A stretch of 64,000 nucleotides of DNA from Nocardiopsis sp. NRRL B-16309 (GTDB taxonomy: Bacteria; Actinomycetota; Actinomycetes; Streptosporangiales; Streptosporangiaceae). Positions 53,497 to 61,179 of this stretch are shown here, piece by piece. The notes below the pieces were generated by a model, which was given only the letters and a program-made list of their open reading frames with translations, was not told the DNA's origin and did not search any database. Positions within the stretch are counted from its first letter, which is position 1. Every line of letters starts with the position of its first letter. The translations under genes and the position numbers were made by a program. The stretch is from NCBI RefSeq assembly GCF_001279585.1, contig NZ_LGEC01000062.1:41678-105677 (forward strand), in the 5' to 3' direction.

Positions 53497-53818
53497 CGGT
53501 GGCCTCCAGGTGGGGCGGTGGTGCGGGCGTGCGGGCCGGTCCGCGGTCGGCGGGCGGCCACGCTCATACTAGAACGCCGTTCGGTCAAGGGGAACGGCAC
53601 CGTCGCGTGCGTCATTGCACGAAACGCCACAAGGAATGCGAAAGGAAACATATGGCCTGAATCCTTTTTGGCCAAGGCCAAAAAGCAATTCAAGAATGAG
53701 TGTTAATGTGTCCGTGCTCGCTGCCGAACAGCGCCCCCTGCCCGTGCCACCCCGCCGAGGCACCGCCGCCACCAGCGAGAACGACCCACGCACACGCGCC
53801 GAGAAGGGCGAGACCGCC
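53497..53818. other. Promoter/leader region of the rpf-like gene, no gene
   Basis: 322 bases between divergent CaiB-like and rpf-like genes. It includes an AT-rich section with a strong palindrome (53657-53692). A c-di-AMP (ydaO) riboswitch, frequent before actinomycete rpf genes, was looked for and not recognised. Confidence 0.6.
53658..53692. promoter_or_regulatory. Palindrome upstream of the rpf-like gene
   Basis: TTTTTGGCC-AA-GGCCAAAAA is perfect (53665-53684) and is flanked by TGAAT and ATTCA that extend the symmetry after a small offset. It lies about 130 bases upstream of ATG 53819 and just before ATG 53696, an in-frame possible earlier start. It may be an operator, or a hairpin in the leader. 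Confidence 0.45.
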
Positions 53819-54982
53819 ATGCCCCGTACCCAGAGGAACCGTTTCCGGCGCAGGCGCGCCCGACGCCGGTTCCCGCTCCCGATGCCCCTTCTGGCCGCGA
53901 CCGCCGCCGGACTCCTGGCCGCGACCGCGGGCGGGACGGCCTTCGCCATGGACAAGGGCGTCGTCCTCGACACCGGCGGCGAGGAGCGGACCGTGCACAC
54001 CTTCGGCGGCACCGTCGCCGACGTCCTGGACGCGGCCGGTGTGGAACTGGGGGAGGGGGACGTCGTCGCGCCGCCCCCGGACACCCCCGTCGGCGACGGC
54101 GACCACGTCCTCGTCCGGTCCCCGCGCGACCTCACCGTCGAGCTCGACGGGCACGAGCGGTCCCACCGCGTCATCGCCGCCGACCTCGGCGAGGCCCTGC
54201 ACCAGATCGGCCTCGACCCCGGGTCCGTGGAGCTCTCCGAGTCCCCGGACACCCCCCTTCCCGCCGAGGGCCTCTCCGTGTCCGCCGAGCGCGCCCCGCG
54301 CATGGTCGTCATGTACGACACGGTCCGCACCGAGACCCGCACCACCGGCACGACCGTCGCCGACGTCCTCGACGCCGCCGGGATCGACCTCGGCGCCCAC
54401 GACATCGTCACCCCCGAGCCGGACGAGCCCGCCGCCCCCGACACGGTCGTCGAGGTCCTGCCCGTGCTCACCGCACCGGAGACCGAGGAGGTGGTCATCG
54501 AGGCCGACACCGAGGAGCGCGACGACCCCGACCTGCCCCAGGGCGAGCGCGAGGTGGTCACCGAACCCGAGGACGGACTCAAGGAGGTCACCACCGCCAC
54601 CGTCCTGCGCGGCGGCGAGGAGGTCGAGCACCGGCTGTCCGAGGAGACCGTCAGCCATCCCGTCGACGGGCTCGTCAGGGTCGGCACCCAGGTGGAGGAG
54701 GCCGGCACGCCGCCGGTCGGCGGCGGGGACGCCGCGGGGCTCAACTGGTCCGCCCTCGCCGCCTGCGAGTCCGGCGGCGACCCCACCGCGGTCAACTCCG
54801 CCGGCGGCTACTACGGCCTCTACCAGTTCAGCACCGCGAGCTGGCGGTCGGTCGGCGGCACCGGCCTGCCGTCGGAGGCCGGCGCGGGGGAGCAGACCCA
54901 GCGGGCCCAGCAGCTCTACGACGCCGTGGGCGGGAACTGGCAGAGCCAGTGGCCGCACTGCGGGGCGCGCCTGTTCGACTGA
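53819..54982 (+). CDS. Resuscitation-promoting factor with DUF348 and G5 domains
   Basis: A 387-residue secreted muralytic protein. A basic N-region and hydrophobic stretch (PLPMPLLAATAAGLLAATAG) form the signal or anchor. Three DUF348 repeats follow (VVLDTGGEERTVHTFGGTVA; DLTVELDGHERSHRV; RMVVMYDTVRTETRTTGT), then a G5 domain (about 220-295) and the lysozyme-like Rpf domain (WSALAACESGGDPTAVNSA, catalytic Glu about 317; GGYYGLYQFSTASWRSVGG). Such proteins cleave peptidoglycan and promote spore germination or exit from dormancy. ATG 53819 is chosen; ATG 53696 would add 41 residues. Confidence 0.92.
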   Translation: MPRTQRNRFRRRRARRRFPLPMPLLAATAAGLLAATAGGTAFAMDKGVVLDTGGEERTVHTFGGTVADVLDAAGVELGEGDVVAPPPDTPVGDGDHVLVRSPRDLTVELDGHERSHRVIAADLGEALHQIGLDPGSVELSESPDTPLPAEGLSVSAERAPRMVVMYDTVRTETRTTGTTVADVLDAAGIDLGAHDIVTPEPDEPAAPDTVVEVLPVLTAPETEEVVIEADTEERDDPDLPQGEREVVTEPEDGLKEVTTATVLRGGEEVEHRLSEETVSHPVDGLVRVGTQVEEAGTPPVGGGDAAGLNWSALAACESGGDPTAVNSAGGYYGLYQFSTASWRSVGGTGLPSEAGAGEQTQRAQQLYDAVGGNWQSQWPHCGARLFD

Positions 54983-55116
54983 GCCGACCCGACCGCGTCG
55001 GCGTACCGCCCGTGCCCATCGGGCCCACCGAGCGGCCCGCGTCGCCGTACCTCCGTGCCCGACCGACCCGGCGGCGCCGACCGCGTCCCCCGCACCGCCC
55101 GCCTCTCCGCACCGCC

Positions 55117-55197
55117 CGCGCCCCCGCACCGCCCGCGCCCCCGCACCGACCGCGCCCCCGCACCGACCGCGCCCCCGCACCGACCGCGCCCCCGCAC
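55117..55197 (+). repeat. 17-bp tandem repeat, about 4.8 units
   Basis: Units CGCGCCCCCGCACCGMC begin at 55117, 55134, 55151, 55168 and 55185, the last partial. The period is not a multiple of three, so it is unlikely to code. It sits in the 285-base gap between the rpf-like gene and ksgA. Confidence 0.88.
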
Positions 55198-55267
55198 GTC
55201 CGTCCACGTGCGGGCCCCGTGCGGCGCACACCCCGGAACGGTCCCGCGGTGATGGCAAGATGTGTGG

Positions 55268-56158
55268 GTGACACAGACACCCGCCAACGACCCCGCCGAC
55301 CGGTCCCGCCTGCTCACGCCCGGAGACGTGCGCGAGCTGGCCGGACGCTTCGGAATCCGGCCCACCAAGACCCTGGGCCAGAACTTCGTCATCGACCACG
55401 GCACGGTCCGGCGGATCGTCAGGGTCGCGGGCGTCACCGACGACGACGTCGTGGTGGAGGTCGGCCCCGGGCTCGGCTCGCTCACCCTGGCCCTGCTCCC
55501 GCACGTGCGCCACGTGACCGCGATCGAGATCGACCCGGCCCTGGCCCAGGCCCTGGCGGGCACCGTCGCCGCACACGCCCCCGAGCTCACCGACCGGCTC
55601 ACGGTCGTCCCCGGCGACGCCATGCGCATCGCCGACGTGCCCGGCCCCGCCCCCACGGCGCTGGTCGCCAACCTGCCCTACAACGTGTCCGTGCCCGTCC
55701 TGCTGCACCTGCTCGAACTCCTGCCGTCGCTGCGGCGCGTGCTCGTCATGGTCCAGTCCGAGGTGGCCGACCGGATCACCGCCACCCCCGGGGGCCGGAT
55801 CTACGGCGTCCCCTCCGCCAAGGTCGCCTGGTACGCGCGGGCCCGCCGGGCGGGCGCGGTCGGCCGCAACGTGTTCTGGCCGGCGCCCAACGTCGACTCC
55901 GGGCTCGTCGAACTCCTCCGCCGCCCCCAGCCCGACACCAAGGCCCCCCGCACGGAGGTCTTCGCGGTGATCGACGCCGCCTTCGCCCAGCGCCGCAAGA
56001 CACTGCGCGCGGCCCTGGCCGGGTGGGCGGGTTCGGCGCCCGCCGCGGAGACCGCGCTGCGGGCCGCCGGGGTCGACCCCTCCGCCCGCGGGGAGTCCCT
56101 GGGCATCGAGGAGTTCGCCGCCATCGCCGAACACCGTCCGGCGCGCCAGGTCCACTGA
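55268..56158 (+). CDS. ksgA: 16S rRNA (adenine(1518)-N6/adenine(1519)-N6)-dimethyltransferase
   Basis: A 296-residue SAM-dependent methyltransferase that dimethylates two adenosines in the 3' hairpin of 16S rRNA. RPTKTLGQNFVIDHGTVRRI, VVVEVGPGLGSLTLAL (motif I), VTAIEIDPALAQAL and VANLPYNVSVPVL (catalytic NLPY) are diagnostic. GTG 55268 has a weak ribosome-binding site; GTG 55262 is an in-frame alternative. In actinomycetes it often follows rpf, as here. Confidence 0.93.
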   Translation: MTQTPANDPADRSRLLTPGDVRELAGRFGIRPTKTLGQNFVIDHGTVRRIVRVAGVTDDDVVVEVGPGLGSLTLALLPHVRHVTAIEIDPALAQALAGTVAAHAPELTDRLTVVPGDAMRIADVPGPAPTALVANLPYNVSVPVLLHLLELLPSLRRVLVMVQSEVADRITATPGGRIYGVPSAKVAWYARARRAGAVGRNVFWPAPNVDSGLVELLRRPQPDTKAPRTEVFAVIDAAFAQRRKTLRAALAGWAGSAPAAETALRAAGVDPSARGESLGIEEFAAIAEHRPARQVH

Positions 56159-56233
56159 CCCGGCGCGCCGGACGGCGTGATCCGGCGCCGGGAGAGCCGC
56201 CGACCGCGCGCCGCCACCCTCCCGCCGCGGTGC

Positions 56234-56467
56234 TCAGCGGGGGGAGGACCCGTGGTCGGGCACGTCCCCCTCGTGCTCCTTCGTTCCGCGCGAGCGGGTC
56301 AGCGCCCGCGCCACACCGGCCAATCCCAGCCCCACGGCCAGCACGGGCAGGACCCACACGACGTGGAAGTCCCAGTCGCCCGACCCCCGCACGGCGAACG
56401 CCACCGCGAGGCCGAGGAACAACACCGCGGCGACCAGCGAACCCCAGTCAGCCCTACGCCTCGCCAT
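56234..56467 (-). CDS. Small membrane protein downstream of the PspC gene
   Basis: A 77-residue protein with two membrane helices (LVAAVLFLGLAVAFAV; VVWVLPVLAVGLGLAGVA) and charged ends. It overlaps the PspC gene by 14 bases, so they are co-translated. Function unknown. Confidence 0.75.
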   Translation of the reverse strand: MARRRADWGSLVAAVLFLGLAVAFAVRGSGDWDFHVVWVLPVLAVGLGLAGVARALTRSRGTKEHEGDVPDHGSSPR

Positions 56468-57953
56468 GCTGTACCTCCACGACTCCGAAACCCACGTCGG
56501 CGTTGATCCTGATCGTCGGTGGACCGGCCTCGTCGCCGTCCTCCCCGCTTCCGCCGTCCTCTTCCGTCCCGCCGTCCTCGCTTTCCGTCGCGCCGTCCCC
56601 GTCCTCCGCGCCGGCCGACACCGGCTCGATCACGGACACCTCGTCGATACCGGGGCCGATCACGTCGGCCCCCTCCGTCCCCGGGTCGAGGTCCACCGCC
56701 CCGAAGCCGATCCGCGACGTCAACTCGACCCGGACGTCGTCGGGCACCGTGATCTCCGCGACGCCCGCGCCGACCCGCACGCCGACGTCGGCGGACTCCC
56801 CGCGCTCCAGGTCGGTCAGCCCGGTCAGGTCCAGGAAGGCGCCGCCGACGGTCAGCCGGTGCTCGCCCTCCTCCATGGCGGCGACCGTCGTCGGCTCCCA
56901 GGAGGCACCGCCCACCCGGATCCGCGTCAGATCGGTCACCGACGCCGCGCTCAGCACCAGAGCGACCGTCAGCCCCAGGAACATCAGCCCCGAGGGATTG
57001 CCGACCCACGTGCCGACCAGGGCGTAGAGCCCGATCACGGCGAGCGCGGCGGCGAGGAAGTACACCCCGCTCTCCGGCCCGAACAGCAGATCGGCCGTCC
57101 GCGCGCTCCACAGAGACGAGTCCCAGCCGTACACCCAGAGGGGGACGACGATGGCCATGGCCACGAGCGTCCACAGGGCGAGCGAGCCCAGTGGAGCGCC
57201 GCAGCGCCGCTTGCGGGCCCGGCGCCCGCCTCCCTTCCCGTCCGGAGCGTCCCCGTCCCCGTTCTCGTCCTCGTCCCCGTGGCCGTCCGACCCCCCAGCT
57301 CCGGGCCGGGAGGTGCGCTCGGACACCACGGCCAGGTCCACCGGGCCCGGCGGCGCGGTCGCCCACGGCTGCGCGGGGTTGTAGTACGCCGCGGCCGGCT
57401 CCGGGGAGGGGGGCGTCGGCGGCGGCGCGTGCGTGCGCAGGTCGTCGCGCAGGCCCGTGAACGTTCCCCGCAGGTCGATACCCCGGTTGCGCGCGGCCAG
57501 CACCCCGAGCACCAGCGGAACCGCCAACAACAGCGTGCCCCAGCTGAACCCGCCCAACAGGCTGAACGCCGTCATCACGGCCAGGCCCACCGCGAGCAGC
57601 TTCACGACCGCCCGGGACGGGATGCCGCGGTCGAGCATCTGCTCGATGGTGGCGGGACCGCCCTCGGAGTCGCGCATCAGCATCCACGCGGCGACGTAGA
57701 GCAGGAGCCCGGAGCCGCCGGCGAACGCCGTCAGTACGAAGCCGGTCCGCCACACGACCGGGTCGATGTCGGTGTACCGGCCAAGCCCGCCGCACACACC
57801 GGCGAGCACACGGTCGTCGGACTTGCGGAGTTCGCGTCCGGGCGCCGCCCCCGGCGCCCCGCCCTCCGCTCCGGAGCCCGTGGCACCGGGCGTCTCCGGC
57901 GGAGGAGGGCCCTCGCCCGCCCCGGCAGGCGACGGTGTGTCCGTCATCGTCAT
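56454..57953 (-). CDS. PspC-domain membrane protein
   Basis: A 499-residue protein with an N-terminal PspC domain (about 40-100; RKSDDRVLAGVCGGLGRYTD and YVAAWMLMRDSEG), several helices (115-155, 255-345), an Asp/Gly-rich loop and a C-terminal beta domain (about 360-499; ADVGVRVGAGVAEITVPDD and VELTSRIGFGAVDLDPG) resembling LiaF/toast-rack domains. An acidic insert (EDGDGATESEDGGTEEDGG) splits the last part. It is divergent from a PspC-kinase and RR pair, pointing to an envelope-stress module. Confidence 0.85.
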   Translation of the reverse strand: MTMTDTPSPAGAGEGPPPPETPGATGSGAEGGAPGAAPGRELRKSDDRVLAGVCGGLGRYTDIDPVVWRTGFVLTAFAGGSGLLLYVAAWMLMRDSEGGPATIEQMLDRGIPSRAVVKLLAVGLAVMTAFSLLGGFSWGTLLLAVPLVLGVLAARNRGIDLRGTFTGLRDDLRTHAPPPTPPSPEPAAAYYNPAQPWATAPPGPVDLAVVSERTSRPGAGGSDGHGDEDENGDGDAPDGKGGGRRARKRRCGAPLGSLALWTLVAMAIVVPLWVYGWDSSLWSARTADLLFGPESGVYFLAAALAVIGLYALVGTWVGNPSGLMFLGLTVALVLSAASVTDLTRIRVGGASWEPTTVAAMEEGEHRLTVGGAFLDLTGLTDLERGESADVGVRVGAGVAEITVPDDVRVELTSRIGFGAVDLDPGTEGADVIGPGIDEVSVIEPVSAGAEDGDGATESEDGGTEEDGGSGEDGDEAGPPTIRINADVGFGVVEVQHGEA

Positions 57954-58137
57954 TCACCGCACTTTCCTCGACACCACCATGGTCGCCCGCCGGAGCCGGT
58001 CAGGGTAATCCGGGACGACCCTGACCACACCCTGACCGGAACCAGGGCACGACCAGGGACGCGCCCCCGATGCCCCTCGGGGGGCGCAGGGGGCATGCTG
58101 GAGACACCAAGGAACGGAAGAGAGCGGTGATCAGCCG

Positions 58138-59343
58138 GTGGCACCCACGGCCCCGGACACCCCGCGGCTGACCCGCGCGGTGGACGGCAGACTCCTCTTC
58201 GGCGTCGCGTCGGGCCTGGCCAGGCACCTGGGCGTCGACCCCGTGGTCGTACGCCTGGCCTTCATGTGCCTGTCGATCGGCGGGATGGGCATCGCCGTCT
58301 ACGTCGCCCTGTACTTCTTCGTCCCCAACGAGCCGACGGCGGAGGACACGGCGACCCTGGACGACCCCACCGCGCGCAAGGGCCGCGACGTGTCGCAACT
58401 GGTCGCCTACACGGGCCTGGCCGCCGGACTCGGAACCCTGTTCCTGCTCTTCGGCGGGGTGTTCGACCCTCTGCTGTGGTTCGTGGTCTTCGGCGCCCTG
58501 GGTGCCGCCATCCTGTGGCAGCAGGCCAACCCCGCCCAGCGCGACGAGTGGATGTCGAGCACCGTCCACCGCGTCGGCGGCAAGGGGCTGATGCGCGCCG
58601 GCGCCGGCGTCCTCCTCATCGTGGTGGGCGTCATCGGCTTCCTGGCCTTCCAGCAGCAGCTCCAGGACGCCCGGGCGGGACTGACCTTCGCGTTCACGCT
58701 CATCGCGGGCGTGTCGCTGGTGGTCGCGCCCTGGATCATCGGCCTGATCCGCGACCGCGACCTGGAGCGCCGCGAACGCATCCGCAACGCCGAACGCGCC
58801 GAACTGGCCGCGCACATCCACGACTCCGTCCTGCACACCCTGACCCTGATCCAGCGCCGCGCCGAGGACCCGCGCGAGGTGCAGCGCCTGGCCCGCGTCC
58901 AGGAGCGCGCCCTGCGCACCTGGCTCTACCGGCGCCCGGCCGACGCCGACACCACGGTCTCGCCCGCGCTCGAACGCGTGGCGGCCGAGGTCGAGGAGGA
59001 GCACGGCGTCCCCATCGAGGTCGTGTGCGTGGGCGACTGCCCCATGGACGACTCGCTGGGCGCGGTCCTGCGCGCGGCCCGCGAGGCCATGGTCAACGCC
59101 GCCAAGTACGCCGACACGTCCTCGATCTCGGTGTTCGGCGAGGTGGAACCGGAGGAGGTGCTGGTGTTCGTCCGCGACCGCGGCGCCGGGTTCGACCTGG
59201 AGTCCGTCCCGGAGGACCGGATGGGCGTGCGCGGCTCCATCCTCGGCCGGATGGACCGCCACGGGGGCTCGGCGCGCATCCGCACCGCCCCGGGCGAGGG
59301 CACCGAGGTCCAGCTGCGCATGCCCCGCACCCCGGAGTCCTGA
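58138..59343 (+). CDS. PspC-domain sensor histidine kinase (NarL-type partner)
   Basis: A 401-residue membrane kinase. The N-terminal PspC domain (GRLLFGVASGLARHLGVDPV) and four further helices are followed by a HisKA_3-type domain with ELAAHIHDSVLHTLTLIQRR (phospho-His in HIHDSVL) and an ATPase domain (AAREAMVNAAKYADTSSISV; FVRDRGAGFDLESV). The start is GTG 58138. It is followed after 68 bases by its response regulator. The similarity to Bacillus LiaS/LiaR with LiaF-like PspC is in organisation. Confidence 0.87.
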   Translation: MAPTAPDTPRLTRAVDGRLLFGVASGLARHLGVDPVVVRLAFMCLSIGGMGIAVYVALYFFVPNEPTAEDTATLDDPTARKGRDVSQLVAYTGLAAGLGTLFLLFGGVFDPLLWFVVFGALGAAILWQQANPAQRDEWMSSTVHRVGGKGLMRAGAGVLLIVVGVIGFLAFQQQLQDARAGLTFAFTLIAGVSLVVAPWIIGLIRDRDLERRERIRNAERAELAAHIHDSVLHTLTLIQRRAEDPREVQRLARVQERALRTWLYRRPADADTTVSPALERVAAEVEEEHGVPIEVVCVGDCPMDDSLGAVLRAAREAMVNAAKYADTSSISVFGEVEPEEVLVFVRDRGAGFDLESVPEDRMGVRGSILGRMDRHGGSARIRTAPGEGTEVQLRMPRTPES

Positions 59344-59411
59344 CGTCCGGATGCGGACACCCGCCGGACACGGGTGTCCGGGGCACCCGCGTCCTGGATA
59401 GAGTCTCGGGT

Positions 59412-60083
59412 GTGGGAGACGAGAGCACGACCTTCAGCGACGGAGACGCGGTACCCCGCGTCGTGATCGTGGACGACCACCGGCTGTTCCGCAGCGGGGT
59501 CCGCGGCGAACTCGGCGACGCGGTCGAGGTCGTCGGTGAGGCCGACGACGTCGACAGCGCGGTGCACGTCATCGGTGAGCGGCTGCCCGACCTCGTCCTG
59601 CTCGACGTCCACCTGCCGGGCGGCGGGGGCGTGGAGGTGCTGCGCCGCGTCCTGGCACAGCACCCGCAGATCCGCTTCCTGGCGCTGTCGGTGTCCGACG
59701 CCGCAGAGGACGTCATCGGCGTGGTGCGCGGCGGCGCGCGCGGCTACGTCACCAAGACCATCTCCGGCACGGAGCTCGCCCGGGCGATCGTCCGCGTCGC
59801 CGACGGCGACGCGGTGTTCTCGCCCCGCCTGGCGGGGTTCGTGCTCGACGCCTTCTCCGCCACCGACGCCCCGCCGGTCGACCCCGAGCTGGACCGCCTC
59901 ACCCAGCGCGAGCGCGAGGTGCTGCGGCACATCGCCCGCGGCTACGCGTACAAGGAAGTCGCCAAGGAGCTGTTCATCTCCGTCAAGACGGTGGAGACGC
60001 ACGTGTCCTCGGTGCTGCGCAAGCTCCAGCTGTCCAACCGCCACGAGCTCAGCCGCTGGGCGACCGCCCGCCGCCTGGTCTGA
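59412..60083 (+). CDS. LuxR/NarL-family response regulator
   Basis: A 223-residue partner of the PspC kinase. The receiver has VVIVDDHRLFRSGVRGELG, phospho-acceptor LVLLDVHLPGGGG and Lys in GYVTKTISGTEL. The HTH is LTQREREVLRHIARGYAYKE with KTVETHVSSVLRKLQLSNRH. GTG 59412 starts a non-conserved 16-residue lead. It converges on the nucleoside hydrolase after nine bases. Confidence 0.9.
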   Translation: MGDESTTFSDGDAVPRVVIVDDHRLFRSGVRGELGDAVEVVGEADDVDSAVHVIGERLPDLVLLDVHLPGGGGVEVLRRVLAQHPQIRFLALSVSDAAEDVIGVVRGGARGYVTKTISGTELARAIVRVADGDAVFSPRLAGFVLDAFSATDAPPVDPELDRLTQREREVLRHIARGYAYKEVAKELFISVKTVETHVSSVLRKLQLSNRHELSRWATARRLV

Positions 60084-60092
60084 CGGCGGAGC

Positions 60093-61022
60093 TCAGCGCA
60101 GCGCGTCGAGCATCCGGCCCAGGAACTCGTCCTCCGCCACGCCGGTGATGACCCGGGCGGAACGGCGCTCGTCGCCCGCCGGGCGCGGACGCAGGTCGGC
60201 GACGGTCATACCGCGGGTCAGGCTCCCGGAGAGCTCCACGCGCAGCGGCGTCTCGTAGGCGCCGGTCACCAGGTGCGGGTCGACGAGGACGGCGGCGGCC
60301 AGCGGGTCGTGCATCGCGCACTGGCGGACACCGAAGAGCCCCGCGTAGAAGTCGGCGTAGAAGTCCAGGAAGGCCGAGGTGCGTTCGGCGCGCTCGCCCG
60401 GGACCTCCTTCAGCCGCGCCAGCCACTCCGGCGTTGCCACGGTCTCCATGGTGACGTCCAGCGCCACCAGGTCCAGGTCGAACCCGGCCGCGAACACCGC
60501 CTCCGCGGCCTCGGGGTCGTTGTTGATGTTGGCCTCGGCGTGCGAGGAGACGTTGCCCGGCGCCCTGACGGCGCCGCCCATGACGACGAGGCGGCGCACC
60601 AGGCGCGGCAGCTCCGGCTCCAGGCCGAGCGCGATCGCCAGGTTGGTCAGCGGGCCCACCGCGAGGACGTCGATCTCGCCCGGGTCGGCGCGCACCAGGC
60701 GCACCAGCAGCTCGGCGGCCGACTCCCGCACGGGCTTGCCCGAGGGCGCGGGCAGCTCCACGTCGCCCAGCCCGTTGCCGCCGTGGACGTGCTCGGCCAG
60801 ACGGGGCTCCTGCACCAGCGGCCGGCCGGCGCCGACGGCGACCGGGACGTCCGGGCGCCCGTACAGGTCGAGCAGCCGCAGGGCGTTGTCCGCGGTGACG
60901 TCGACGCTGTTGTTGCCGAACACCGCGCCGATACCGACGATCTCCACGTCGCCGCGCGCGGCGAGGTAGGCCAGGGCGACGGCGTCGTCGATACCCGGGT
61001 CACAGTCAACGAACACGCGCAT
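60093..61022 (-). CDS. Nucleoside hydrolase (IunH family)
   Basis: A 309-residue hydrolase that cleaves the N-glycosidic bond of nucleosides. The calcium-binding DxDPGxDD motif is FVDCDPGIDDAVALAYLA. Family sequences VVMGGAVRAPGNVSSHAEAN and NNDPEAAEAVF bind ribose. The late His of the active site lies in MHDPLAAAVLVDP. ATG 61022 has no strong Shine-Dalgarno. Confidence 0.92.
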   Translation of the reverse strand: MRVFVDCDPGIDDAVALAYLAARGDVEIVGIGAVFGNNSVDVTADNALRLLDLYGRPDVPVAVGAGRPLVQEPRLAEHVHGGNGLGDVELPAPSGKPVRESAAELLVRLVRADPGEIDVLAVGPLTNLAIALGLEPELPRLVRRLVVMGGAVRAPGNVSSHAEANINNDPEAAEAVFAAGFDLDLVALDVTMETVATPEWLARLKEVPGERAERTSAFLDFYADFYAGLFGVRQCAMHDPLAAAVLVDPHLVTGAYETPLRVELSGSLTRGMTVADLRPRPAGDERRSARVITGVAEDEFLGRMLDALR

Positions 61023-61179
61023 GGACAAGGAAGCTCCCCTGAGAGACGGTGACGGCCCCGGACCGGGGCCTCGATACCCACCAAGGGTAGGCGCCCGACC
61101 AGCCCCGTCGTGACCGCCCGGACGGGACCGCGCCGCTGGGGCGTCGGTGCCCGTCCGACGTCGGCCGTAACCTGTAACG

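Noticed and set aside
53497..53818. c-di-AMP riboswitch before the rpf-like gene
   Set aside because: The conserved GGGGAA- and GTGAATC-type elements are not visible; only a palindrome is.
55117..55197. CRISPR array
   Set aside because: The 17-bp units are contiguous with no unique spacers and no cas genes are present.
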